A DNA stretch of 12,961 bases from Enteractinococcus helveticum. Its GTDB lineage: Bacteria > Actinomycetota > Actinomycetes > Actinomycetales > Micrococcaceae. Shown here one piece after another: positions 1-6,872 of this stretch. A model generated the notes under the pieces. It searched no databases. It had not been told where the DNA came from and saw only the letters and a program-made list of their open reading frames with translations. Within the stretch, counting starts at the first letter, position 1; every line of letters begins with the position of its first letter. The stretch spans positions 1 through 12,961 of the forward strand of contig NZ_DYXC01000086.1 in assembly GCF_020742345.1 (NCBI RefSeq), written 5' to 3'. The position numbers and the translations under genes were made by a program.

Positions 1-87
1 AAGCTGGGACCACGAGTGACCGTTCGCAACTGGAAGACCGTCCAGAAGTTGCAGGCCATGGCGGCCGCCGACCAGAACGATGCTTGA
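1..87 (+). CDS. C-terminal 28 residues of an unidentified protein (5' end outside window)
   Basis: The frame starting at base 1 is open to a TGA at 85-87 and encodes a basic-to-neutral tail that contains RVTVRNWKTVQKL and ends in AAADQNDA. Third codon positions are mostly G or C, as in the other genes here, and the next gene is convergent 40 bp downstream, so a genuine gene end is likely. No domain can be recognised from 28 residues and I do not assign a family. There is no clear terminator hairpin between this stop and the convergent gene; the 8-bp palindrome GTGGCCAC at 108-115 has no loop and is not convincing. Confidence 0.5.
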   Translation, partial: KLGPRVTVRNWKTVQKLQAMAAADQNDA

Positions 88-127
88 GCGTCAGGTTCAG
101 TTTCGTTGTGGCCACTGGGGCTACCGC

Positions 128-958
128 TCAATCCTGGATCGATGACCACCACGCGAGTGCTGCGGGGACATCACCCATCGGATAAACGTGGGTGCTGATC
201 GGGCCGTCACCCGGTTGTAACAGCTGGGACAGCAAATTGAGGAACGCTGCTGGAGCAGCCAGGGTGGCGGATGCATCGGCCACCCATCCATAGCGGTACA
301 AGTCCTCGAGCCTGGCATCGACCTTGCACAGCTGGCAAAATCGCAACAGCTTCGCTGCAGTGGTTGGGGCTGGTATACCGATGCGGATCGGTGCTGTCAC
401 CCCTCGTGCGCGAACCCTGGAAATCCAAGCATGCACCGCTGCCGGGTCCAGGCACACCTGGGTGGTCAACTCGACCTGGCGACCGGGCGCCGTGATCGCT
501 TCGAACTTCTCAACAAGGTGGTTCAGCAGAACCTCGACCGAGGTGGTGGGATGTTCTTTAGGAAACCCCGGCAACCCTATGAGTTTGACCGCTGATTCGA
601 CGATCGGAGTGGACCCGATGAGCTCTAGTGCCGTGGTATACGGCCCGGCAGGCTGTATTGGGTCACCACCAACGACCAACAGCTGATCAATTTCTGTCTC
701 GTTGGTGATGCCCTGGATCAATTCGACAAGCTGAGACTCAGAAATAATCCTGCGAGCCGAGATAATCGGTCGAACTTGCAAATCGGCCGCCGACAATGCG
801 TCGATCGCCGAAAGACGCTCGGTGATCGGGATATCTTCGACAAAAGCCACATTGATGGGTGCTCCCGCCGGGTTCCGGTCGGTGACCGCAACGAATTGCG
901 CCACCTGGCGCACCGTCGTCTCAACGGATGCAGACGTGAAATCAATGTGCTGGTACAT
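128..958 (-). CDS. Methylenetetrahydrofolate reductase-like flavoprotein (divergent MetF family)
   Basis: The 276-residue protein has the length and motif order of the MetF TIM-barrel family, which reduces 5,10-methylene-THF to 5-methyl-THF with FAD. A core strand and loop VVGGDP (95-100) matches the family RGD motif, with D99 in the place of E. coli D120. KEHP (134-137) matches the EVHP/EGHP segment. TTQVCLD (165-171) matches ITQFFFD, with Q167 conserved. IGIPAP (193-198) followed by LLRFCQLCKV matches the PGI.P.....RFAE.C segment. The N-terminal glutamate motif (FEFFPP in MetF) is instead IDFTSAS, with D6 at about the E28 position. The C-terminal HFYT-like motif is HVYP. The ATG at 958 follows AGAAGGA at good spacing. 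Homologues of this divergent type can serve C1 catabolism rather than methionine synthesis, but no methyltransferase is visible beside it. I am fairly sure of the family and unsure of activity. Confidence 0.8.
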   Translation of the reverse strand: MYQHIDFTSASVETTVRQVAQFVAVTDRNPAGAPINVAFVEDIPITERLSAIDALSAADLQVRPIISARRIISESQLVELIQGITNETEIDQLLVVGGDPIQPAGPYTTALELIGSTPIVESAVKLIGLPGFPKEHPTTSVEVLLNHLVEKFEAITAPGRQVELTTQVCLDPAAVHAWISRVRARGVTAPIRIGIPAPTTAAKLLRFCQLCKVDARLEDLYRYGWVADASATLAAPAAFLNLLSQLLQPGDGPISTHVYPMGDVPAALAWWSSIQD

Positions 959-1039
959 CTACGGATCCTTCTGCTGTGAGTCCACACGGGACAGCATCAT
1001 TGCCACCGGAATTCGGCAGTATTTAGGAATGACATGCCA

Positions 1040-1069
1040 AGTCCCCGCGCCCAATGGGACGCGGGGACT
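1040..1069 (-). terminator. GC-rich hairpin, probable terminator of the DUF485-symporter operon
   Basis: Ten perfectly paired bases (AGTCCCCGCG at 1040-1049 with CGCGGGGACT at 1060-1069) enclose a 10-base loop. The loop itself can add three C-G pairs. It lies 29 bp past the TAA of the symporter gene on the - strand. There is no good T-tract on either side, which is common for actinobacterial hairpins, so the assignment rests on stem strength and position. Confidence 0.6.
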
Positions 1070-1097
1070 CAGCGTGGTGTGGTGGTTACAGGAGGGG

Positions 1098-2723
1098 TTA
1101 GTGGTCGGTAGCTTTTTCAGCACCAACACCGGTGAGGGAACGAACTTCCATCTCGGCTTGTTTGGCAGGGTCCTCGGTGGTTTTCGAGGTGGTCGTACCC
1201 AGCCAGCCCAGGATGAACGACAACGGGATTGACACGATGCCAGGGTTGGTCAGCGGGTAGAACGCCAGATCGATGTCCGGGAAGAACGAGGTTTCGGCTC
1301 CCCACATGACCGGAGAGAAGACGATCAGGGTAACCGAGGAGATCAGCCCACCGTACATAGACCACAGGGCGCCACGAGTGGTGAAGCGCTTCCAGAACAA
1401 CGAGTAGATAATTGTGGGCAGATTCGCTGAGGCGGCAACAGCGAAGGCCAGTGCAACCAGGAACGCTACGTTCTGACCTTGGGCACCAATACCGCCCAGG
1501 ATGGCCAAGATACCAACGACGACCACGGTGGCACGTCCGGCGCGCATTTCGCCCTTGGTGTCCAGTTTGCCCTTCTTGATGACTTCGCCGTAAATGTCGT
1601 GGGCAAATGATGCTGATGCGGTAATGGTGAGACCAGCGACGACGGCCAGGATGGTAGCAAATGCAACCGCGGCGATGACGCCCAGCAGCAGGGTGCCACC
1701 CAGCTCATAGGCCAGCAGTGGTGCTGCCGAGTTTTGTCCGCCCGGGGCGTTGCTGATGACTTCCGGGCCCAACATTGCGGCTGCGCCGAAGCCCAGCACC
1801 AGGGTGCACAGGTAGAACCCGCCGATCAAGCAGATCGCCCAGACTACGGATTTACGAGCTTCTTTAGCGGTAGGCACCGTGTAGAACCGCATCAGCACGT
1901 GTGGCAGTCCTGCGGTTCCCAGGACCAGGGCCAGACCGAGTGACAGGAAGTCGATTTTCGACAAGGTGGTGGCACCGTATTGCAGGCCTGGATCCAGTAT
2001 GGCGGAGTTGCCAGCGGTAGCGACCGCTTCACCGAGCATGGCCGAGAAGTTGAAACCAAACAGTGCCAGCATCCAGACGCTCATGATGCCCACACCGATC
2101 AACAGCAGGGTAGCTTTGATGATTTGCACCCAGGTGGTGCCCTTCATACCGCCGATGAACACATAGAAGATCATCAGCACGCCGACGATGGCGATAACTA
2201 AGGATTGGCCGATCTTGGAATCGATGCCGAGCAGCAGGGAGACCAGTGCCCCGGCGCCGGCCATCTGGGCCAGCAAGTAGAAAATCGAGACCGCCAGGGT
2301 GGAGGTTGCCGCGGCGATTCGTACTGGGCGTTGCCGCAGCCGGAAGCTCAGAACATCGGCCATGGTGAACTTACCGGTGTTGCGCAACATCTCGGCTACA
2401 AGAAGTAGCGCGACGAGCCAGGCCACCAGGAAACCGATGGAATAGAGGAAGCCATCGTAGCCATAAATCGCAATGGCTCCGACAATGCCTAAGAAGGACG
2501 CGGCCGATAGGTAGTCTCCGGCGATGGCGGTCCCGTTTTGGGTGCCGGTAAATGAGCGACCCCCAGCGTAGAAGTCCGTGGCAGTTTTCGTCTTACGGGA
2601 TGCTCTCAACACGGCATAGAGTGTGATGGCAACAAAGACGAGGAAGATCCCGATGTTGGCCCACGGGTTGCCAACTTCGGTAGACATTTCTGTGCTGGCT
2701 GCGGTGACAAATGCTGAGGTCAT
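1098..2723 (-). CDS. mctC: MctC/ActP-type monocarboxylate (acetate/pyruvate) symporter, SSS family
   Basis: This 541-residue integral membrane protein has about 13 hydrophobic helices and belongs to the sodium:solute symporter (SSS) family, subgroup ActP/MctC. It would take up short monocarboxylates across the cytoplasmic membrane; C. glutamicum MctC carries acetate, propionate and pyruvate. Diagnostic features are DFYAGGRSF followed by AGDYLSAASFLG early in the protein, GGMKGTTWVQIIKATLL in the middle, and LPHVLMRFYTVPTAKEARKS with a full-length C-terminus. In helix 8 the segment ILAVVAGL (A360, V361) replaces the Ser-Thr pair of the classical Na2 site, as in ActP. The ATG at 2723 follows AGGAGA and overlaps the upstream DUF485 stop codon (ATGA, 2720-2723), so translation is probably coupled. 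The exact substrate is inferred from the family. Confidence 0.88.
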   Translation of the reverse strand: MTSAFVTAASTEMSTEVGNPWANIGIFLVFVAITLYAVLRASRKTKTATDFYAGGRSFTGTQNGTAIAGDYLSAASFLGIVGAIAIYGYDGFLYSIGFLVAWLVALLLVAEMLRNTGKFTMADVLSFRLRQRPVRIAAATSTLAVSIFYLLAQMAGAGALVSLLLGIDSKIGQSLVIAIVGVLMIFYVFIGGMKGTTWVQIIKATLLLIGVGIMSVWMLALFGFNFSAMLGEAVATAGNSAILDPGLQYGATTLSKIDFLSLGLALVLGTAGLPHVLMRFYTVPTAKEARKSVVWAICLIGGFYLCTLVLGFGAAAMLGPEVISNAPGGQNSAAPLLAYELGGTLLLGVIAAVAFATILAVVAGLTITASASFAHDIYGEVIKKGKLDTKGEMRAGRATVVVVGILAILGGIGAQGQNVAFLVALAFAVAASANLPTIIYSLFWKRFTTRGALWSMYGGLISSVTLIVFSPVMWGAETSFFPDIDLAFYPLTNPGIVSIPLSFILGWLGTTTSKTTEDPAKQAEMEVRSLTGVGAEKATDH

Positions 2724-3118
2724 GATGCATCTCCTGAACCAGATGTGGTGGTGACATAACTGGATTCTTCTACCGGTACCGGCTCATCACCGGTAGCTCC
2801 GGAGGCTTCCATTTTTTCTCGAAGATCGGTAGCAATCGGGTCGATCTTCCGGTTGGCATAGGATACATAGGCCCCGGTGATGATAAAGGTGGTGACGAAC
2901 TGGGCTAGACCCAGCACGATGCCAAGGTTAATATTGCCCAGGACTTTAATCGCCATAAACTCTGGAACAAACGCGGCCAAAATGACGAAGCCAAGATACC
3001 AGATCAAAAACACCACAGTCATGGGGAATACAAAGCTGCGATGAGTTTTCCGCAGGGTCTGGAACTGCTCAGAGGTCTGGACCTGCTGGAAGTTAGCGTA
3101 ATCAGTGGTTGTTGTCAC
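2720..3118 (-). CDS. DUF485 small membrane subunit of the MctC/ActP-type symporter (YjcH-like)
   Basis: The 132-residue protein has a soluble N-terminus, two transmembrane segments (about residues 31-51 and 64-86) and a charged C-terminal tail. FQ.L...HRSFVFPMTVVFLIWY followed by NINLGIVLGLAQFVTTFIITGAYVSYA is characteristic of DUF485, the family that includes E. coli YjcH, almost always encoded just upstream of an ActP-type symporter. Its molecular role is not established; assembly or regulation of the transporter is the usual inference. The start is GTG at 3118 (ACA ACA ACC follows), with GGAGG at good spacing upstream. It is the first gene of its operon and diverges from the histidine kinase gene. 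Confidence 0.88.
   Translation of the reverse strand: MTTTTDYANFQQVQTSEQFQTLRKTHRSFVFPMTVVFLIWYLGFVILAAFVPEFMAIKVLGNINLGIVLGLAQFVTTFIITGAYVSYANRKIDPIATDLREKMEASGATGDEPVPVEESSYVTTTSGSGDAS
2770..2796 (-). repeat. 8-bp perfect inverted repeat inside the DUF485 coding sequence
   Basis: CTACCGGT at 2770-2777 pairs perfectly with ACCGGTAG at 2789-2796 across an 11-base loop. In the mRNA the hairpin would fall about 45 bases before the symporter start codon. It may be a chance product of coding bases, or it may influence the ratio of small subunit to symporter. Confidence 0.35.
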
Positions 3119-3173
3119 GATGATCCTCCAGGGTGGAGTCGAATGAGAACTTCATGACCCACACGCTAACCAG

Positions 3174-3189
3174 TGTGATGTGAGTCACG
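3174..3189. promoter_or_regulatory. CRP/GlxR-like operator in the divergent transporter-kinase region
   Basis: TGTGA at 3174-3178 and TCACG at 3185-3189 are separated by six bases. This matches the CRP/GlxR consensus TGTGA-N6-TCACA at 9 of 10 fixed positions. It lies 56 bp upstream of the DUF485 start and 170 bp upstream of the kinase start. Carboxylate transporter genes are known targets of the cAMP receptor GlxR in corynebacteria, so carbon-status control of at least the DUF485-symporter operon is plausible. I cannot fix the transcription start, so activation or repression is not decided. Confidence 0.6.
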
Positions 3190-3358
3190 AAAGGCGAATG
3201 GTTGAATCCTGCGATAAGCGGTCACGTTGATGAGTTGAACGGCGGAGATTTTAGAAAAAGTAAGTGTTGTCACCTAGTCTTAGGGGTATGTTCACGCTTT
3301 ACCCGTTGAGTGACCCGGGTGCCTGTAGGGTCGCACCGCGCCTCCAGGGGAGGGTGCC

Positions 3359-4093
3359 GTGATCTTTCGCAAAAAGCCCCAGGTAGTCGATCAAAGTGCT
3401 GAACCGGATTATCAGCAACTGGTTGAACTAACCCGTGAACAACTCATCGACGCGCAGTTGCGCAGCCTACGCGCCCAGATCTCGCCGCATTTTATTTACA
3501 ACTCACTCAACGCCATCGCAGGACTGATCCCCAGTGATCCGGTGCGTGCCAGAGAACTCTTAGTCGATTTCGCCGACTTCACCCGCTACTCCCTGGGCAC
3601 CGAGGGGGACTTCACCACGCTCGAGGCCGAACTCAGTGCTGTGGAACGCTACGTGTTATTAGAAAAAGCCCGCTTCGGTGAACGACTGCAAGTTAGCCTG
3701 GATATCGCCCCGGAGGTGCTGGGACTCAAAATCCCATTTCTCAGCGTGCAACCGTTAGTGGAAAACGCCGTACGTCACGGCATGTACAACACCGAGGGTG
3801 ATGGACATGTTTTTGTGCGCGCCAAAGATGCCGATACCTACGCGGAACTCAGTGTTGAGGACGACGGTGTGGGCGCCGATCCGGAATTCATGGCCAAAGT
3901 GATGCGCGGTGAAGCAGACGGGTCCCACGTTGGTCTGCGCAATGTTGATCTTCGACTGCGCCAGGCTTACGGTCCAGGACATGGCTTACAGATAGAAACC
4001 GCCCAGCAGGCCGGGATGAATGTGTCAATGCGCATTCCCAAATTCAAAGCCCCGGCCCGGATCATCACACCGATTACGGGAGACCCCGCATGA
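3359..4093 (+). CDS. LytS/YehU-type sensor histidine kinase lacking a sensor or membrane domain
   Basis: This 244-residue cytoplasmic kinase has the His_kinase (PF06580) module followed by a HATPase_c domain. The phospho-acceptor is H44 in ISPHFIYNSLN (41-51). The ATP-binding N box is QPLVENAVRHG (131-141), the G1 region is EDDGVGAD (167-174) and the G2-like region is HVGLRNVDLRL (190-200). No hydrophobic helix precedes H44; only about 30 residues lie ahead of the dimerisation helix, whereas most relatives carry several membrane helices and/or a GAF domain. The start is GTG at 3359, preceded by GGGGAGG. An in-frame stop at 3326-3328 excludes any longer form. It would phosphorylate the regulator encoded next, whose ATG overlaps its stop (ATGA, 4090-4093). 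The stimulus is unknown; from context it is likely a transported carboxylate or the transporter state. Confidence 0.88.
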   Translation: MIFRKKPQVVDQSAEPDYQQLVELTREQLIDAQLRSLRAQISPHFIYNSLNAIAGLIPSDPVRARELLVDFADFTRYSLGTEGDFTTLEAELSAVERYVLLEKARFGERLQVSLDIAPEVLGLKIPFLSVQPLVENAVRHGMYNTEGDGHVFVRAKDADTYAELSVEDDGVGADPEFMAKVMRGEADGSHVGLRNVDLRLRQAYGPGHGLQIETAQQAGMNVSMRIPKFKAPARIITPITGDPA

Positions 4094-4860
4094 GCACCAA
4101 CCAAGACACGGGCCTTCGCGTCCTGGCCGTGGATGACGAAGTCCCCGCCGTAGAACAGATGCAGTGGCTGCTGGAAGCAGATCCGCTGGTTGGCGCGGTC
4201 CACACTGCCACCAGTGTTGCCGAAGCCAAACAGGTCATGAACCGCCATCGCATTGACGTGGTGCTATTAGATATTCACATGCCAGGTCCCACCGGCATGG
4301 ATCTCGCCCATGAATTGCGCCGTCAAGACCGCGGGGATGTGCCGCACGTCATTTTTGTGACCGCCGACGCTCGGCCAGCCGTGCACGCATTCGAACTCGA
4401 CGCTCTGGACTACTTGCTGAAACCCGTACGATCAACACGCTTACACGAAGCGCTGCGCAAGACCTTGAACCGAGTGGACACCGGCAGCATCAGCCAGTTG
4501 CCCGAACAAAGCAGGGTCACCGTTCAGCAGGGTTCCCAACAATTATTTGTTCCGATCCGCAATATCCGCTGGGCTCAGGCCCAAGGCGACTACGCCAGGA
4601 TTTACACCGAGGATGACTCGTATTTGTTGCGCATGTCGCTGACCGGGATTGAAGAAGAATGGTCAGCACACGATTTTGTGCGCATCCACCGGTCGCACAT
4701 CGTGAACCTGAACTATGCCAATAAAATCGTGCAGCAAGACGGTAAAATGTTTATGTTCATTGGTGACACCGAACTGCCGGTGAGCCGCCGACTCATGCCC
4801 CAGGTGCGTCAACGTCTCAAACAACTCAATTTCCGATCGGTTCCGCGGAGTGATGGATGA
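4090..4860 (+). CDS. LytTR-family response regulator
   Basis: This 256-residue regulator has an N-terminal receiver domain (about residues 9-125) and a C-terminal LytTR DNA-binding domain (about 143-248). The acidic pocket is D15/D16, the phosphorylation site is D61 in LLDIHMPG, and the switch residues are T91 (FVTAD) and K111 (LLKP). The LytTR domain shows the usual Q..L.VP...I.W..A.GDYARIY pattern, then FVRIHRSHIVNL and a terminal LPVSRR. LytTR proteins bind direct repeats upstream of target genes. The flanking symporter operons are the obvious targets, as with BtsR and YpdB in E. coli, which control pyruvate-linked transporters. It is translationally coupled to the kinase upstream and to the small membrane protein downstream (ATGA at 4857-4860). 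Confidence 0.9.
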   Translation: MSTNQDTGLRVLAVDDEVPAVEQMQWLLEADPLVGAVHTATSVAEAKQVMNRHRIDVVLLDIHMPGPTGMDLAHELRRQDRGDVPHVIFVTADARPAVHAFELDALDYLLKPVRSTRLHEALRKTLNRVDTGSISQLPEQSRVTVQQGSQQLFVPIRNIRWAQAQGDYARIYTEDDSYLLRMSLTGIEEEWSAHDFVRIHRSHIVNLNYANKIVQQDGKMFMFIGDTELPVSRRLMPQVRQRLKQLNFRSVPRSDG

Positions 4861-5333
4861 TCGATCCCCGCTATCTGGACGACGACGATTTTGAGCTCGA
4901 CCTCATCCGCGACCCGATGCCGTCCACCCAAGTCCCCGACACACTACGAACCATGCGCGCTCGCCGGGTGCGAGTCGATATGCCCACCGGGCCGCCTAGC
5001 GTTCAAGAAGTCTTACACAATCCGGCAGGTTCCGCGGCAGCCGGCCAACCAACAACCCGAACCGTGCGACGACTCATGCGCGTCCAACTCCGACTGGCCG
5101 TTAGTCTCATGGCGTGGTTCTTCGGGTTGGTGGTCATCGTTAACTTGGCGTTTCATTTCAGCCCCGCGCTCGCCAGCGCACCGCTGCTGGGCGTCCCACT
5201 GGAGTGGCTATTTCCCACGGTCATGGTTATTCCACTATTAATGCTGCTGGGCTGGTTTTATATTCGTCGAGCCACCGCCCACGAAGACCAGCTGGTCCAA
5301 CAACTGACGGACCAGTCAGGGGAGCGGTCGTGA
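4857..5333 (+). CDS. Small two-helix membrane protein, probable symporter small subunit (DUF485/DUF4212-like)
   Basis: The 158-residue protein has a hydrophilic N-terminal region of about 75 residues, acidic at the very start (DDDDFELD) and then arginine- and proline-rich. Two transmembrane segments follow (about 79-99 and 113-136), then a short charged tail. The pattern of a basic helix, first membrane span, short loop with GVPLEWLF, second span and YIRRA resembles the small subunits that accompany SSS symporters (DUF485 and DUF4212), although sequence identity to either is not obvious by eye. The long N-terminal extension is unlike the compact DUF485 protein of the opposite operon. Its ATG overlaps the regulator stop and its own stop overlaps the start of the next symporter (GTGA, 5330-5333), strongly suggesting a stoichiometric partner. 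A role in relaying transporter state to the soluble kinase is possible but unproven. Confidence 0.7.
   Translation: MIDPRYLDDDDFELDLIRDPMPSTQVPDTLRTMRARRVRVDMPTGPPSVQEVLHNPAGSAAAGQPTTRTVRRLMRVQLRLAVSLMAWFFGLVVIVNLAFHFSPALASAPLLGVPLEWLFPTVMVIPLLMLLGWFYIRRATAHEDQLVQQLTDQSGERS
5319..5324 (+). promoter_or_regulatory. Ribosome binding site that fixes the second symporter start at GTG 5330
   Basis: GGGGAG lies five bases before GTG 5330-5332. The reading frame stays open upstream to at least 5204, but that stretch overlaps the small membrane protein gene in another frame and encodes no membrane segment typical of the family. The Shine-Dalgarno and the 4-bp overlap favour 5330. Confidence 0.7.
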
Positions 5334-6823
5334 CCGAGGATGCCTTCTTAGTTATCGGTGCCATCAGCCTGGTGTGTATCGTGACGATCATCATCAGTGT
5401 CCACGGTTTACGCCGCAGTCGCACCACCCGAGACTTCTATGTTGCTTCCCGCCGGGTACCACCGTGGATGAATGCATCAGCCATCGCCGGCGAATACCTT
5501 TCGGCCGCCAGTTTTCTCGGTGTAGCCGGACTGATCATGGCGTTTGGGCCCCACGGACTATGGTTCCCAGTCGGGTACACTGCAGGGTTTTTATCCCTCT
5601 TGGTTTTTGTCGCGGCACCATTGCGTCGCTCCGGTGCCTATACCATCCCAGACTTAATGAGCCTGCGCCTACCGTCGCGCACCCTGCGCCGGTTGACCGC
5701 CATGCTGGTGGTATTTACCGGCTGGCTCTACATCATCCCGCAGTTACACGGTGCCGCAATCGCCCTATCGGCCACCACCGGGCTGCCCGGCTGGCTGGGC
5801 CCAGCGATTATAATTCTGGTCGTGCTGCCCACCGTGGTCTCCGGAGGCATGCGTTCCGTGACCATCGCCCAGGCGGTGCAGTACTGGTTCAAGCTCTCAG
5901 CCCTGTTGGTGCCCACCATGTTTATTTTGTTGCAGGTTGGTGCCGGGGAAGCAGAATTCATCCCAGATCTGGCCAACGCATTTGAAACCGAACTGGTCAT
6001 CGAAACCCACGCCAGCACCTACCGCACCATTTCCCTGGTCGCCGCCCTGATGCTGGGCACCTTGGGATTATCGCACGTGCTAGTGCGCTTCTACACCAAC
6101 CCAGATGGGCCAACGGCCCGCCGCACCACCGTATTCTTACTGGGCCTGCTGGCAGGGTTCTACTGCCTGCCCATTATCCTGGGCGTCGTCGCCCGCGCGG
6201 TACTACCCGAACTGGCGGCTTCAGCCAGCACCGATACCGCACTATTACACCTGCCAGATGCGATCTTTACCGGGGTCACCGGCGATCTGCTCACCGCACT
6301 GGTAGCCGGTGGAGCATTTGCCGCATTCCTCTCAACAGCATCCGGCCTGGTGGTCTCAATTTCCGGGGTCGTATCCCAAGAATTCTTCGGTGGAACCGTC
6401 CGCGGCTTCCGTATCGGTGCGATATTGGCGATGGTCTTACCGATTATTGCCGCCTTTATCACCACCGGACTCGCCCTGGCCGGTGCGGTCGCAATGGTCT
6501 TTACCTTCACCGCGTCCTCACTGGCCCCCATCGTGTTACTGGCCATCTGGTGGCGGGGGCTCACCGTACACGGTGCGATCACCGGCATGCTCACCGGTGC
6601 CGTAGTATCCCTGGGCGCATTGACAGCAGGTCAGATCCTGGAGCTTGAAGGATTCACCGCCACCGTCTTGCAATACCCCGCCCTGTGGACAGTGCCGCTG
6701 GTCTTGGTTGTGACCATGCTCGTGTCAGCCCTGGGAGCCCAACGGCCATCGGCGAATGCCGACGCCGTGTTAGCCAAACTGCATCTACCTGAACAGGGTA
6801 CCCAACCAGCCAAGAAATACTAG
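5330..6823 (+). CDS. SSS-family cation:monocarboxylate symporter (ActP-like, second paralogue)
   Basis: This 497-residue protein has about 13 membrane helices. DFYVASRRVPPWMNASAIAGEYLSAASFLG near the N-terminus and LGLSHVLVRFYTNPDG in the middle place it close to the ActP/MctC branch of the SSS family, so a short carboxylate is the likely substrate. It differs clearly from the divergently encoded MctC-type protein: the GGMKGTTWVQIIKA segment is here GGMRSVTIAQAVQYWFK. Helix 8 keeps Ser335-Thr336 (LSTASGL), the pair that forms the classical Na2 sodium site in SSS proteins. The chosen start is GTG 5330 with a good Shine-Dalgarno, giving a normal N-terminus just before helix 1. It is the last gene of the four-gene operon. 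No convincing terminator hairpin follows in the 49 bp before the next gene. Substrate and coupling ion are inference. Confidence 0.85.
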   Translation: MTEDAFLVIGAISLVCIVTIIISVHGLRRSRTTRDFYVASRRVPPWMNASAIAGEYLSAASFLGVAGLIMAFGPHGLWFPVGYTAGFLSLLVFVAAPLRRSGAYTIPDLMSLRLPSRTLRRLTAMLVVFTGWLYIIPQLHGAAIALSATTGLPGWLGPAIIILVVLPTVVSGGMRSVTIAQAVQYWFKLSALLVPTMFILLQVGAGEAEFIPDLANAFETELVIETHASTYRTISLVAALMLGTLGLSHVLVRFYTNPDGPTARRTTVFLLGLLAGFYCLPIILGVVARAVLPELAASASTDTALLHLPDAIFTGVTGDLLTALVAGGAFAAFLSTASGLVVSISGVVSQEFFGGTVRGFRIGAILAMVLPIIAAFITTGLALAGAVAMVFTFTASSLAPIVLLAIWWRGLTVHGAITGMLTGAVVSLGALTAGQILELEGFTATVLQYPALWTVPLVLVVTMLVSALGAQRPSANADAVLAKLHLPEQGTQPAKKY

Positions 6824-6860
6824 CTACCCGGCGTACCTGTTATCCACGCCACAGCGCTGA

Positions 6861-6866
6861 TATCGT
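6861..6866 (+). promoter_or_regulatory. Candidate -10 element for a leaderless transcript
   Basis: TATCGT fits the actinobacterial TANNNT -10 pattern. If its first base is -12, transcription would begin exactly at the A of ATG 6873. The gene has no Shine-Dalgarno sequence, which agrees with leaderless translation. No good -35 element is visible (about 6837-6843 reads CTGTTAT). Confidence 0.45.
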
Positions 6867-6872
6867 CAGCAT

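Noticed and set aside
975..986. TGTGAGTCCACA upstream of the MetF-like gene as a CRP/GlxR site
   Set aside because: The half sites are not separated by six bases and the right half is TCCACA rather than TCACA, so it does not fit the consensus.
1966..2408. Plus-strand open frames inside the MctC-type symporter gene
   Set aside because: They lie wholly inside a well-conserved gene on the opposite strand, with no family resemblance or ribosome binding site.
5204..5329. Upstream extension of the second symporter to 5204
   Set aside because: It overlaps the small membrane protein gene in another frame and encodes a stretch without family resemblance. GTG 5330 has a good Shine-Dalgarno and a 4-bp coupled overlap.
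6857..6869. CTGA-TATCG-TCAG as a terminator after the second symporter
   Set aside because: A four-base stem is too short, and the sequence is better explained as part of the promoter of the downstream gene.
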